64,000 nucleotides of DNA from Elephas maximus indicus. Taxonomy: Eukaryota; Chordata; Mammalia; Proboscidea; Elephantidae. Both the position numbers and the translations under genes were made by a program. Shown here piece after piece: positions 42,070-53,700 of this stretch; positions within the stretch are counted from its first letter, which is position 1; each line of letters opens with the position of its first letter. The DNA is taken from assembly GCF_024166365.1 (NCBI RefSeq), contig NC_064831.1, positions 32,602,768 through 32,666,767 of the forward strand, given 5' to 3'. The notes under the pieces are model-generated. The model ran no database searches, had not been told where the DNA came from, and was given only the letters and a program-made list of their open reading frames with translations.

Positions 42070-42296
42070 TTTACCTAGTTTTGATATAACAGAAATACCA
42101 CAAATGGGTGCTTTAACAAACAAATTTATTTTCTCACAGTTGAGGAGGCTGGAAGTCCAAATCCAGGGCGCTGGCTCTAGCGCAGGGTTTTCTCTCTCTG
42201 TTGGCTCTGGAGGAAGGTCTTAATCTTTTGAAGTTTCTCTCCTGGCTGATCTTCACGTGCCTTGGCATCTCTCTTCCCCCATCTCTGATTGGGCAG
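42070..42296 (-). repeat. Partial MaLR-type LTR, antisense
   Basis: 'gatataacagaaataccaca', 'ttattttctcacagttgagg', 'ttggcatctctcttccccca'. It abuts the previous LTR and breaks off at about 42,296, where plus-strand MaLR internal sequence begins. Confidence 0.6.
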
Positions 42297-44140
42297 TGGA
42301 GGAAGGGCAGTGCCTTTTATGCAGTGTCAAAAAACTTGTCTGAATTATGTTCAAATGTTTGGAGGAAAGTAGAACCTGTAGTTGGTGAACCTGGTTATCT
42401 GGCTGAGGAGATTTCTAAAAAAGATCTTTAAGAAGCTATGTGGCTTCTCCTTGCCATTTATACTAACATGCAAGAGGAAAGAGATGGACTTAAAAATGAA
42501 TTGTACAAAATGAAAACAGAACTTTAAAAGATTTGGAAACTTCTGTTGTACAAACTAAGGACACGTATCATAGAATGTTCACCAAGGATGTGGCTGCACA
42601 TGAGACCAGAAGAACTAGATGGTGCCCGGCTTACCACCAATGACCGCCCTGACAGGGAACACAACAGAGAGTCCTTGACAGACCAAGAGAAAAGTAGGGT
42701 GCAGAACTCAAATTCTAGTGTAAAGACCAGACTTAATGGTCTGACTGAAACTGGAGGAACCCGGAAGACATGGCCTCTGGACTCTCTGTTAACCCAGAAC
42801 TAAAACCATGCCCAAAGCCAGCTCTTCAGACAAAGATTAGACTGAACTGTAAGACATAAAATGATACTTGCAAAGAGTGTGCTTCTTAGTTCAAGTAGAT
42901 ACGTGAGACTAAATGGGCAGCTCCCATCCGGAGGCGAGATGAGAAAGCAGAAAGGAACAGGAACTGGTCGAGCGGACATGGGAAATCCAGGGTGGAGAGG
43001 AGGAGTGTGCCATCACATTACAGAGAGAGCAACTAGGATCACATTAACAGTGTGTGCATAAATTTTTGTATGAGAAATTCTTGAGCTGTAAACTTACACT
43101 TAAAGCACAATTAAAAAAAAAAAAAAAGGATGTGGCTACACAATCTTTTTGTTAAAGAGATTAAGCCTGTGACTGATGCATCTAACCAACCACCACAGCT
43201 GAAAACCCATCAGCTTAGACTGAAGGGGACAGAGAAAGAACAAAAAGAGAGAAAAGCTGTCTGCTTCTAGTAATTCTACAGGCAGGAAACAGGTCAAAGG
43301 AGCTACATCTTTTGTCCTCCAAGAACAGAAAAGAGCTATCCCTGGAGCAGCTCAGAAATCAGCAGAACTGTTGGAAGGAGCTTGGGAAGCAAGGCTTTCT
43401 TGGCTTCAAAGGGCGGGGCCATGGTCTTTAGGATCTCAAACGGTAGGGCCCCAGCCTCCTAGGTTTCAAAGAGTCAGATTTTTGCCACCCCAGTTCCGGA
43501 GTGTGGGACTGCTGTTAAGGTGTGCCAGGGGGATGGGGATGCTGCCCAAAGCTGAGGGGGGAGGACTTCCATGCCCAAGGGGCAGAACGCGGCCTGCCAG
43601 GGCCAAGAGGGTGGGGTCGCCACTCAGGTGGACTAAGAGAATGGGACCAACCAAAGCCAAGGGAGTAGAGTTGCCGTCCCACTGGGCCTGGAAGGCGGAG
43701 GTGAAGCCAGGGCTGAGGAACCTCCACCCAGAATCCAGAGGGCATGGCCGGCACCCAGAGTCTGCAGGGCAGAGCCATTGCCCAAATAGTCTCAGAGAAG
43801 AGAGGATTATTTTCAAGCCTTGATAGCTAGTGTAATTCGTTCTGCTGGATTTTGGACTTGCTTGATGCCCATTATCCCTTCCCTCTAGTTACTACCATTT
43901 GTAATGGAAATGTCTATTTTGTGCCTGTTTTACAATTGTACTTTGGAAACATACAAGTTGTATTCTAGATTTCACAGGTTTACAGATGAAGAGGAATTTT
44001 GCCCTAGGGTGGAATATGCCCATATTTGATTTAAATGATTCAGAAAATGAGATTTTGGACTTGGAGTTCATTTAAGACTTTTGGGATGATGTGATGGGGT
44101 GAATGTGTTTTACATGGATTTTGGGGTCCAAAGGGTGGAA
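42297..44140 (+). pseudogene. MaLR internal region (ERVL-MaLR, gag-like remnant)
   Basis: Sequence leading into the plus-strand LTR at 44,141. The first part keeps scattered gag-like reading (near 42,330-42,520, e.g. KNLSELCSNVWRKVEP, then NELYKMKTEL after a stop). The middle (43,370-43,830) is G+C-rich with repeating 'gggcggggccatgg'-like phrases typical of MaLR internals. The last part ('gactttgg'-type phrases, 'ggggtccaaagggtggaatg') runs directly into the LTR. Stops and frameshifts throughout; MaLR elements never had a full gene set. A 525-bp L1 end is nested at 42,601. Confidence 0.55.
42601..43125 (+). mobile_element. L1 3' end, sense, nested in MaLR internal
   Basis: 'gaccgccctgacagggaaca', 'cttaatggtctgactgaaac', 'cacttaaagcacaatt' and A15: the same 3'UTR as L1A, in the plus orientation. 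Duplication 'aaggatgtggctgcaca' (42,584-42,600) and 'aaggatgtggctacaca' (43,126-43,142). Confidence 0.9.
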
Positions 44141-44526
44141 TGTTATGGATTGAATTGTCTCCCTCAAAATTATGTATTGTAAATCTTAACCTCTATGTCT
44201 GTGGTTATAATCCCATTCTTCTTGTCTTTGTTATGTTAATGAGACAGGATTAATGTAGGATGTGTCTTGAGTCAATCTCTTTTGAGATACAAGAGATTAA
44301 ACAAGCAAGTGAGAAGCAGAGATGAGGGAAGAGATTGCCCAGGATCAGAAGTATGAAGAGACTAGGACCTTTCTCCAGAGCTGACACAGGGAGAAATCCT
44401 TCTCCTTAGAGCCAGTGCCCTGAATTTGGACTTCTAGCCTCCTAAATTGGGAGAAAATAAATTTCTATTTGCTAAAGCCACTCATTTGTGGTATTTCTGT
44501 TATAGCTGTGCTAGATAACTAAGACA
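44141..44526 (+). repeat. MaLR-type 3' LTR, sense
   Basis: 'tgttatggattgaattgtct' to 'ctagataactaagaca', with 'gggagaaaataaatttctat' holding the AATAAA signal at about 44,456. It is the only sense-oriented LTR of this subtype in the window and shows the full U3-R order in readable form. Confidence 0.8.
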
Positions 44527-44762
44527 CTGGAATAGTTACTGAGGAGCTGGATTTTTGATATTCTATGCGAGTTAAGATTCCAGTTTTAAAAAATAGGATG
44601 TTGAGTGGTTTCAGCATGATTTTATGTTATCTGAGCTATGTTTTTCCGTCATAAATTATCCTAAGTCATTCATAATGTGATGACTTTTAGTCCAGCAGAA
44701 TAAACAAAAGGAATGCACCATGCATTTTATATGTGGATTTTATTCAGTCCCTCTGTCATCTT
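44527..44762. other. No recognisable feature
   Basis: Short AT-rich spacer. Confidence 0.5.
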
Positions 44763-44933
44763 ATGGAAACCCTGGTTACGTAGTGGTTAAGAGCTACGGC
44801 TGCTAACCAAAAGGTCAGCAGTTCAAATCCACCAAGTGCTCCTTGGAAACTCTGTGGGGCAGTTCTACTCTGTCGTTCAGGGCTGCTATGAGTCGGAATC
44901 GACTCGACAGCAACGGGTTTGGTTTGTTATAGT
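44763..44933 (+). repeat. AfroSINE, sense (well preserved)
   Basis: 'gtagtggttaagagctacgg', 'gctaaccaaaaggtcagcag', 'ctctgtggggcagttctact', tail 'gagtcggaatcgactcgaca' and 'gcaacgggtttggttt'. One of the copies closest to the general AfroSINE pattern in this window. Confidence 0.92.
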
Positions 44934-45304
44934 CTAAGACGTCTCTCCATAAAGAATGGTGTGGTGAGCTACCATTGAAGTAACTGGAATGCACTATATG
45001 TGTTAGTTGTGTTTTTTTCAGGCTGCAAGAGATAGAGGCCTGTCCTAACCTCAGCTGATGGAGGCTTATTGTAAGGATACATGGATAAGTTGGAAGACAC
45101 AGGAAGTAGTCTCAGAAGTCATTTAGAAATATCTAGGAATCTAACCGAAGAGGTCTGTGGCGTACTTATACATAGCTGCCTTCAGACCCATCCCTGGCCC
45201 CATCTGCTGGAAGGATGGCAGGGTCTTGTGGCATCCACATGACTACCTGAATGTGTTAGATGGAACCTGTAGACCCTGGGGTGCTCTGAGGTTTCTCAGA
45301 ATTG
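44934..45304. other. No recognisable feature
   Basis: No repeat or exon recognised. Confidence 0.45.
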
Positions 45305-45580
45305 GGAGAGGGTAAAATTGGTAAGGGGGCAGTGGTAGAATTCCTGCCTTTCATACACAGCCATCACCCATCTGTGAGTGGAAGCTTGTATGTTGCTATG
45401 ATGCTGAGTATTCAGCAGAGCTTCCAGACTTAAGACAGAATAGGAAGAAAGGCCTGGCAATCTATTTCTGAAAGTCAGCTAATGAAACCCTATTGATGAC
45501 AGTGGTCTGATCTGCAATCAATCATGGGGATGTGCAGTTGCCCTGAGTTGGGGGCTGACGCTATGCCAACAACAAAGTCC
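45305..45580 (+). repeat. tRNA-Gly-headed, RTE-bodied SINE (copy 3, head shortened)
   Basis: 'gggcagtggtagaattcctg' keeps the A-box half of the head, then jumps to 'cacagccatcacccatctgt'. Body 'ccagacttaagacagaatag' and tail 'gccctgagttgggggctgac' match copies 1 and 2. Confidence 0.75.
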
Positions 45581-45772
45581 TAATTAGGGCATGCCTGCTA
45601 TTGATGTTTTTTGCTATTGATGTTAAATAATGAGTACTCGTGTAGCACTTAGAACAAACCTTTCAATAGCTCCTTGAGTGCAGGGATTTTTGTGCACTTT
45701 ATGGAATGTAATTTGGTACAGATCACCTTAAGGGCTTTCACTGAATGTTTAACGCAAATAGTGGGGAAGTAG

Positions 45773-45933
45773 GGGTTCTGGTGGTACAGTGGTCAAGACC
45801 TTGGCTGCTAACCAGAAGGTCAGTAGTTCAAGCCCAGCAGCCGCTCCTTGGAAACCCTGTGGGGCAATTCTACTCTGTCCTACAGGGTTACTTAGAGTCG
45901 GAATCCATTAGACGGTAATGGGTTTGTTTTTTG
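45773..45933 (+). repeat. AfroSINE, sense (first of a pair)
   Basis: 'ggttctggtggtacagtggt', 'gctgctaaccagaaggtcag', 'ttagagtcggaatccattag', 'taatgggtttgtttttt'. Confidence 0.88.
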
Positions 45934-46098
45934 GAGCCCTGGTAGCACAGTGATAAAGAGCTTGACTGGGAACCCAAAAAGATCGGTAGCTCAAATCCAC
46001 CAGCTGCTCTTTGGAAACCCTGTGGAGCAGTTCTCTGCAGGGCCGCTATGAGTCGGGATTGACTTGATGACAGTGGGCTTGATTTTGGTTTTAGCTCT
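45934..46098 (+). repeat. AfroSINE, sense (second of a pair)
   Basis: 'ggagccctggtagcacagtg' starts directly at the T-rich tail of the previous copy. 'aagatcggtagctcaaatcc', tail 'gagtcgggattgacttgatg'. Head to tail with its neighbour. Confidence 0.87.
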
Positions 46099-46194
46099 AG
46101 TATTCTTTCATTCTTAGGTTTCTTATTCCTGCAGTAGGTTAAAACGAAAAAGTACCCACATTTTAGCATATCTGAACAAAATATTATATTTGTC

Positions 46195-46850
46195 AGTCAT
46201 TTGTTTAGTGTTTAATATGTGCCTAGAGATCATGTAATCCTCCTGTCAACCCTGGGAGGCAAGTTCCATTATTATCCTGTGTTTTTTTTTTAAAATAATG
46301 TGCTTTAAGTGGGTTTAATGGGTAAGTGAAAGTTTACAAATCAAGTCAGTCTCTCACACAAAAACTTACATACACCTTGCTACGTGCTCCCAATTATTCT
46401 CCCCCTAATGAGACAGCCCACTCTCTCTTTTCGTGTCCATTTCACCAGCTTCTAACCGCCCCCTACCTTCTCATCTCCCCTCCAGGCAGTAGATGCCAAC
46501 ATAGTCTCAAGTGTCCACCTGATCCAAGAAGCTCGCTCCTCACCAGCATCCCTCTCCAACCCATTGTCCAGTCCAATCCATGTCGGAAGAGTTGGCTTTG
46601 GGAATGGTTCCTGTCCTGGGGCAACAAAAGGTCTGGGGGCCATAACCACTGGTGTCTTTCTAGTCTCATTCAGACCATTAAGTCTGGTCTTTTTATGAGA
46701 ATTTGGGGTCTGCATCCCACTGTTCTGCTGCTCCTCCGGGGGTTCTCTCTTGTGTTCCCTGTGAGGGCAGTCATCGGTTGTGTATTGTCCTGTTTTTAAG
46801 ATGAGAAAAATTGGGCAGAATGAAGTGGAGCTGGGATTTGAGCCCCTGCA
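46195..46850 (-). repeat. MIR SINE split by L1D
   Basis: Left part 'aatatgtgcctagagatcat', 'ccctgggaggcaagttccat'; right part after the L1 'aagatgagaaaaattgggca' and 'ggagctgggatttgagcccc'. Removing the L1 and one target copy gives a continuous MIR. Confidence 0.7.
46281..46782 (-). mobile_element. L1 3' end, antisense (L1D)
   Basis: T-run, 'aagtgaaagtttacaaatca', 'tctcccctccaggcagtaga', 'ggtctgcatcccactgttct'. Very close to the 3'UTR of L1A and L1C. Duplication 'tattatcctgt' (46,270-46,280) and 'tattgtcctgt' (46,783-46,793). A short internal repeat of 'aagtg' phrases lies by the tail (46,305-46,330). Confidence 0.88.
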
Positions 46851-47383
46851 GCCTTTTTTTGTTGTTGTTGTTGTTCTTTAATTTTTAAATTCACATACAG
46901 TAAAATTGGCTTTTTTTTCTTCTTCTTGGTATACAGTTCTGTGAGTTTTAACGCATGCATAGATTTGTGTGATCACCACCATAGTCATGATACAGAGCAG
47001 TTCCATCACCTTAAAATTCCCTTATGCAGGAATATTTGTACTCACGCCTTCCTTGTACCTTTCACCCCTGGCAACCCCTGATCTGTTCTCAGGATCTGTA
47101 ATTTAGTCTTTTCTGGGATATTTTGTAAATGGAATCATGAAATGTGTAACTCAGCACAATTCCTTGGAGATTTATCCACGTTGTTACGTATATCAGTAGT
47201 TCGTTCCTTTTTCCTCTTGAGTAGTATTCCATCGTATGGATGTACCACAGTGTGTTTATCCATTCACCTGATGAAGAGTATTTAGGTTGTTTTTAGTTTT
47301 GGGTGATGATGAATAAAGGTGCTATAAACATTCTTGTACAGGTTTTTATGTGAACATAAGCTTTTTATTTCTCTGGTTTAGGG

Positions 47384-47450
47384 TCACTATGAATTAGAAA
47401 TGACTTGTTTTTTTTGATGGCAATGGGTTTGTTTTGGTTTTTTCATTTAA
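47384..47450 (+). repeat. AfroSINE 3' tail only
   Basis: 'gggtcactatgaattagaaa' and 'gatggcaatgggtttgtttt' are the last third of an AfroSINE. Strong 5' truncation is itself a sign of target-primed insertion. Confidence 0.7.
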
Positions 47451-47453
47451 ATA

Positions 47454-47640
47454 CAGTGAAACCGGTGACAGCCAGAACTTGATGGGACTTCTTGTTTTTC
47501 TGAGTCTCACAAGTTTTCTGCCTTTGACAGGGTGTAGTCTTATCACTTTTATATTGCTCATTTTCTTCGAAAATATTTGAGTTTTCTTTCTCTGACAGGT
47601 TTCCACCTTACACAGGTTTTGACTTTCACAGGTTTTCCTG
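47454..47640. mobile_element. Candidate small DNA transposon with repeated motif
   Basis: Left end CAGTGAAACCGGTGACAG after TA, right end complement CAGGAAAACCTGTGAAAG: 14 of 18 positions agree, so terminal inverted repeats are likely. The right half holds three spaced copies of the complement of 'aaacctgtga' and the left half one more. The start CAGTGAAACC next to TA recalls pogo/Tigger elements. The right-hand TA is not preserved (TT). Confidence 0.45.
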
Positions 47641-49320
47641 TTCCTAGGTTTAGGTTTACTGAGGCCTGTAGTAAGTATATGTTTACCTTTCGAAGAAACT
47701 GCCGAAATCTTTTCCAGAGTGACTCTACCATTTTGCATTCCCCTTAGCAGTGTACGAGAGTTCTCCTTGCTCCACTTCCTCACCAGCACTTAGCATTGCC
47801 AGTTTGTTTTGTTTTTTATTTTGTAACTCTTCTAACAGATGTGCAGTAATATTTTGTTGTTGTTTAATTTGCATTTCTTCAATGGCTAATGAAATTGAGT
47901 ATCTTTTCACGTGATGAGTTGCCATCCATGTATCTTGTGAGTGTTCAGATTTTTTGCACATTTAAAAAATTGGGCTGCTTGTTTTCATATTGTTGAGTTT
48001 TGAGAGTTCTTTACATATTTTACATTCCAATCCTTTGCTGGAAATGCAGTTGCAAAATACTTTCTCCTAGTCTGTAGCTTATCTTTTCATTCTGCTAACA
48101 GTGTTGTTAGCTCCTTGAACATATTTAAAATAGCTGATTTAAAGTCTTTGTCCAGTAAGTCTAATGTGTGTGCTTCCTCAGGGACTGGTTCTGTGGATTG
48201 CTTTTTTTCCTGTGTATACGCTACAGTTTCTTGTTTCTTTGCATGGCTCATAATTTTTTATTGAAAAATGAACATACTGATCTTAAAATTTGGCAACCCT
48301 GGAGATCAGATTTTCCTCCCTTCCACAGGGTTTATTGTTGCTGCTTGTTATTGTTACTTTATTTAGTGGTTTTTTTGAACTAATTTTGTATAAATCTGTA
48401 TTCTTTGTTGTGTTTGGCCACTGAAGTCTCTGATCGGTAGCTTAGTGGTCAGCTGGTGATTGGATAGAGATTTTCTTAAACTCCAGGCCAGGAACAATAA
48501 CAAAAATCTCCCTATCTTTGCAGATCGGCTCTGTGTATGTATTGTGGCACACCTGTAACACTCAGCTAGGCAGTTTACAATCTGCCTTTTCACTTTGCTT
48601 GCACCTGAAGGTCAGCCAGAGATGAGAGCTTAAGGCCTTCTCATGAGCACAGTTCTGAGCATACACGTGGCCTCGATTCCCATAAATATGTTTGCTAATA
48701 TGTTGAGCTTTTCAAAGCTGTTATTCCCCAAAGTGTTCCGTTCCCTAGCCCTTCTTCCCAAGCTTTTTGATGAGTCTGTTATTTGCCCCAGTTGTTATCC
48801 ATTACCTAATGGAGCAGCAACTAATACAAATATCCTCTGTATAACCACTTTCGCACTAGGAGAGCTTTGATTTAGGCAAGCTAAAGGCAAATCTTTTGAA
48901 CCAATCTGCCAAGGAGCCATCAGACAGGTCAACACAAGTGCTAACAGCTATTTGGGAATGAAATCTGTTCTGTTCCCTCTGGTACTGTTACTGCTACCAG
49001 GAATGTGGGGCTGTTACCTTCTAGGTGACCACTGAGATGAGGAGCAGGGGATAGAACCAGAGTAAATTAAACATCACAAAGTTCACTGTTCTTACCAAGA
49101 TTCTGCCAGTTTTTCTTGATTGAGTATTGCCACAAGCTTTTGGTTAGCTTCTAGAGTTAAAAAAAAAAAAAAAGTTGATCCCGACAATTTCTGCAAGATT
49201 TTTTTTGTTGTTGCTTTTACAGAGGGAGTGACTTTTCGAGTTGTTTTTTACTCTGTCAATCTTTTTTTGAGTAAATAGGCTCAAGTTTTCTCAGTAAAAT
49301 ACCAAAAGTGAAGGCGTCAT

Positions 49321-49514
49321 TATTATTACTCATTTTTGAAGTGTTCGTACATCCTACAGTAGCGTTATCAAGGTATGACTGTAGAGAGGAGCCCCACTCA
49401 GCTGATGACAGTGCTGGCTCAAAACCCCTTGTTCAGACCCTGTGTGGGCTACTTGCTTTTCTGTGTTCTTGGCTACAGACAACCCCAAACTCCTCTGTTG
49501 CTTTTTTTTTTTTT
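49321..49514. other. No recognisable feature
   Basis: Unique-looking spacer between two L1M blocks. Confidence 0.4.
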
Positions 49515-50460
49515 TTTAACAGCTTTATTGAGATATAATTCACATATCATACAATTCATCCATATAAAGTGTGCAATTTAATGGTTTTTAGTATTTTCAC
49601 AGATACGTACAACCACCAGAAGTCAGTTTCAGAATATTTCCATCACCTCAAAAAGAAACCCAGTACTCTTTAGCTATAAACTCCTATGTCCCCACAACCT
49701 CCTCTAACACCCAGGCCTAAGCAACGGCTTATATACTTTTTGTCTCTATAGATTTCCCTATTCTGGACTTTCATATGAATGGCATCATATAATATATGGA
49801 CTTCTGTGACTGACTGCTTTCACTTAGCATAAGGTTTTCAGGGTTCTTACATGTTGTAGCATTTATCAGTAATTTAATCATTTTGTTGCCGAATAATATT
49901 TCATTGTATGGATATACCACATTTTGTTTTTCATTCGTCCACTGTTGGACATTTCGGTTGTTTCTGCCTTTTAGCTGTTAACGAATGATGCTGCTATGAA
50001 CGTTCATGTACAAGTGTTTGTCTGAATATATGTTTTTGTTTCTCTTGGTTATTTGAGGAATGGAATTGCTAAGTCATATGGCAACCTTATGTTTAACATT
50101 TTGAGAGACTGCCAAACTGTTTTCCAAAGCAGCTGCACCATTTACATTCCTGCCAGCAACGTATGAGAGTTTGGATATCGCCCTATCCTCGTCAGCGCTT
50201 GTTATTATCTGGCTTTTGATTCTGGCCATCCGAGTGGATGTGAAGTGGTACCTCATTGTGGTTTTGATTTGTATTTCCCTGATGACTAATGATGTTGAGC
50301 ATCTTTTCATGTGCATATTGGCTGTTTGTTTATCTTCCTTGGAGGTATATTAGTCACATCCTTTGCCCACTTTTTAATTGGGCTGTGTGTCTTTTTATTA
50401 CCGAGTCGTGAGTGTTCTTTATGTATTCTAGGTACAAGCTCCTTATCAAACATTAAAAAA
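49515..50460 (-). mobile_element. L1M LINE 3' part, antisense
   Basis: 'cagctttattgagatataat', 'tggttgtttctgcc'-type phrases, 'ggaatggaattgctaagtca' area, 'gaggtacctcattgtggt'-like phrase at about 50,247, 'actttttaattgggctgtgt'. Same region as 27,690-28,412 but a different copy. Confidence 0.65.
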
Positions 50461-50786
50461 AAAAATAATAACAGAATTGAGTAGTTGCAGTAGAGCCTGC
50501 CTGACTCTAAAAGCCTAAAATATTTACTGTCTGGCCCTTTACGTAGAAAGCTTGCTCATTTCTGACAGTCAAGTTTCGTTTTAGGTTCAGAGTCCTTTGT
50601 TCTAATTTTTGGGCTACTCTGGTCAGTTACTTTTTTCCGTGAGGTTGCGTCTCAGCAGATGTTGTTACTTGTTAGGCACCTGTATCAATCAACTTTTGTT
50701 GTTATGCTGTGGACACCACCTGCTCCTACAGCTCAGTGTCTTCTAACAATTGTGTTCAACTGGTGACCTACAGCTCCGCATCACCC
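50461..50786. other. No recognisable feature
   Basis: Possible trace of an old repeat near 50,690 ('atcaacttttgttgttatgc'), otherwise unique. Confidence 0.4.
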
Positions 50787-50797
50787 GTCTTCATTTT

Positions 50798-53700
50798 TTT
50801 TTTAATAATTTTTATTGTGCTTTAAGTGACAGTTTACAAATCAAATCAGTCTCTCACACAAAAACCCATACACAACTTGCTACATACTCCCAATTTCTTT
50901 TCCCCCCATGAGACAGCCCACTCCCTCCTTCCACTCTCTTTTTGAGACCATTTTGCCAGCTTCTGAGCCCCTCTACCCTCGCAGCTCCCCTCCAGGCAGG
51001 AGATGCCAACATTGTCTCAAGTGTCCACCTGAACCAAATAGCTCATGTCTCACCAGCATCCCTCTCCAACCCATTGTCCAGTCCAATCCATGTCTGACGA
51101 GCTGGCTTCGGGGATGGTTCCTGTAGTGGGCCAACAGAAGGTCTGGGGGCCATGATCACTGGGGTCCTTCCAGTCTCAGTCAGACCATTAACTCTGGTCT
51201 CTTTATGAGAATTTGGGGTCTGCATCCCACTGTTCTCCTGCTCCCTTAGGGGTTCTCTGTTGTGTTCTCTGTCAGGGCAGCCATCGGTGGTGGCCAGGCA
51301 CCATCTACTTCTTGTGGTCTCAGGATGATGTAGTCTCTGGTTCATGTGGCCCTTTCTGTCTCTTGGGCTCGTTAACATCTTGTGTTCTTCATTCTCCTTT
51401 GATCCAGGTGGGTTGAGACTCATTGATGCATCTTAGGTGGCCGCTTGCTAGCATTTAAAACCCCAGACGCCACTCTTCAAAGTGGGATGCAGAATGTTTT
51501 CTTAATAGATTTTATTATGCCAACTGAGTTAGATGTCCACTAAAACCATGGTCCCCAAGCCCCTGCCCCTGCTTTGCTGACCGTCGAAGCATTCAGTTTA
51601 TTCAGAAAACTTCTTTGCTTTAGTTTAGTCCATTTGTGCTGACCTCCACTGTGTTGACTGTTGTCCTTCCCTTCACCCAAAGTAGTTCTTGTCTACTATC
51701 TGTTTAGTAAATACCCCTCTCTTCCACCCTCTCTCCCTCCCTCCTCTCATAACCACAAAATAGTGTGTTCTTCTCAGTTTAAACTGTTTCTCAAGATCTT
51801 ATAATAATGGCCTTATACAATATTTGTCCTTTTGCAACTGACTGATTTCACTCAGCATAATGCCTTCCAGGTTTCTCCATGTTATGAAATGTTTCACAGA
51901 TACCTCACTGTTCTTTATCGATGCGTAGTATTCCAGTGTGTGAATATACCATAATTTATTTATCCATTCATCTGTTGATGGGCACCTTGGTTGCTTCCAT
52001 CTTTTTGCTATCGTAAACAGTGCTGCAGTGAACATGGGTGTGCATATATCTGTTCGTGTAAAGGCTCTTATTTCTCTAGGATACATTCCAAGGAGTGGGA
52101 TTGCTGGATCGTGTGGTAGTTCTCTTTCTAGCTTTTTAAGGAGGTGCCAAATCGATTTCCAAAGTGGTTGCACCATTTTACATTCCTACCAGCAGTGTAT
52201 AAGTGTTCCAGTCTCTCCACAGCCTCTCCAACATTATTTTTTTGTGTTTTTTGGATCAGTGCCAACCTTGTTGGCGTGAGATGGAATCTCATTGTTGTTT
52301 TGATTTGCATTTCTCTAATGGCTAATGATGGAGAGCATTTCCTCATGTATCTGTTAGCCGCCTGAATGTCTTCTTTAGTGAAGTGCCTGTTCATATCCTT
52401 TGCCCATTTTTTAATTGGGTTGTTTGTCTTTTTGTGGTTGAGTTTTAGCAGAGTCCTGTAGATTTTAGAGATCAGGTGCTGGTTGGAGATGTCGTAGCTG
52501 AAAATTTTTTCCCAGTCTGTAGGTGGTCTTTTTACCCTTTGGTGAAGTCTTTAGATGAGCGTAGGTGTTTGATTTTTAGGAGTTCCCAGTTATCTGGTTT
52601 CTCTTTGGCATTCTTAGTAATGTTTTGTATTCTGTTTATGCCATGGATTAGGGCTCCTAACGTTGTCCCTATTTTTTCTTCTATGATCTTTACTGTTTTA
52701 GATTTTATGTTTAGGTCTTTGATCCAATTGGAGTTAGTTTTTGTGCATAGTGTGAGGTATGGGTCCTGATTCATTTTTTTGCAGATGGATATCCAGTTAT
52801 GCCAGCACCATTTGTTAAAAAGACTTTCTTTTCCCCAATTAACTGACACTGGGCCTTTGTCAAATATCAGCTGCTCAGTATGTGGATGGATTTATATCTG
52901 GACTCTCAATTCTGTTCCATTGGTCTATGTGTCTGTTGTTGTACCAGTACCAGGCTGTTTTGACTACTGTGGCTGTATAATAGGTGCTGAAATCAGGTAG
53001 AGTGAGTCCTCCCCCTTTGTTCTTTTTTAGTAATGCTTTACTTATCTGGGGCCTCTTTCCATCCCATATGAAGTTGGTGATTTGTTTCTCCATCTCCTTA
53101 AAAAACGTCGTTGGAATTTGGATCGGAAGTGCATCGTATATATAGATGACTTTTGGTAGCATAGACATTTTTACAATGTTAAGTCTTCCTATCCATGAGC
53201 AAGGTATGTTTTTCCACTTGTGTAGGTCCCTTTTGGTTTCTTACGGTAGTATCTTGTACTTTTCTTTGTATAGGTCTTTTATGTCTTTGGTAAGATTTAT
53301 TCCTAAGTATTTTATGTTCTTGGTGGCTACTGTGAATGGTATTGATTTGGTGATTTCCTCTTCGATGTTCTTTTTGTTGATGTAGAGGAATCCAGCTGAT
53401 TTTTGTGTGTTTATCTTGTAACCTGATACTCTGCTGAACTCTTCTATTAGTTTCAGTAGTTTTCTTGAGGATTCTTTAGGGTTTTCTGTGTATAAGATCA
53501 TGTCATCTGCAAATAGAGATAATTTTACTTCTTTCTTGCCAATCTGGATACGCTTTATTTCTTTATCTAACCTAATTGCTCTGGCTAGGACCTCCAGCAC
53601 AATGTTGAATAGTAGCAGTGATAAAGGGCGTCCTTGTCTGGTTCCCCTTCTCAAGGGAAATGCTTTCAGAGTCTCTCCATTTAGGATGATGTTGGCTGTT

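Larger units (their letters stand above)
46865..49320 (-). mobile_element. L1M/HAL1-like LINE, antisense
   Basis: 3' side: 'taaattcacatacagtaaaa', 'gatacagagcagttccatca', 'gagtagtattccatcgtatg'. 5' side: 'gaacatatttaaaatagctg', 'aaagtctttgtccagtaagt', 'tttcttgtttctttgcatgg', as in HAL1/L1M 5' parts. A SINE tail (47,384-47,450) and a small DNA element (47,454-47,640) are inserted. Decayed, no open frames. Confidence 0.55.

Noticed and set aside
42201..42431. Processed pseudogene of a cellular gene (gag-like peptide before an A-run)
   Set aside because: The A-run belongs to the nested L1 with its own target duplication, and the sequence continues to a MaLR LTR with the usual internal wording.
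43371..43823. 150-codon frame with Pro/Gly/Arg-rich product
   Set aside because: It lies in the G+C-rich part of a MaLR internal region, is also open on the other strand, and has no recognisable domain.
47394..47789. 131-codon minus-strand frame rich in Lys/Arg
   Set aside because: It crosses a SINE tail, the small inverted-repeat element and L1M; composition follows the repeated aaacctgtga motif.
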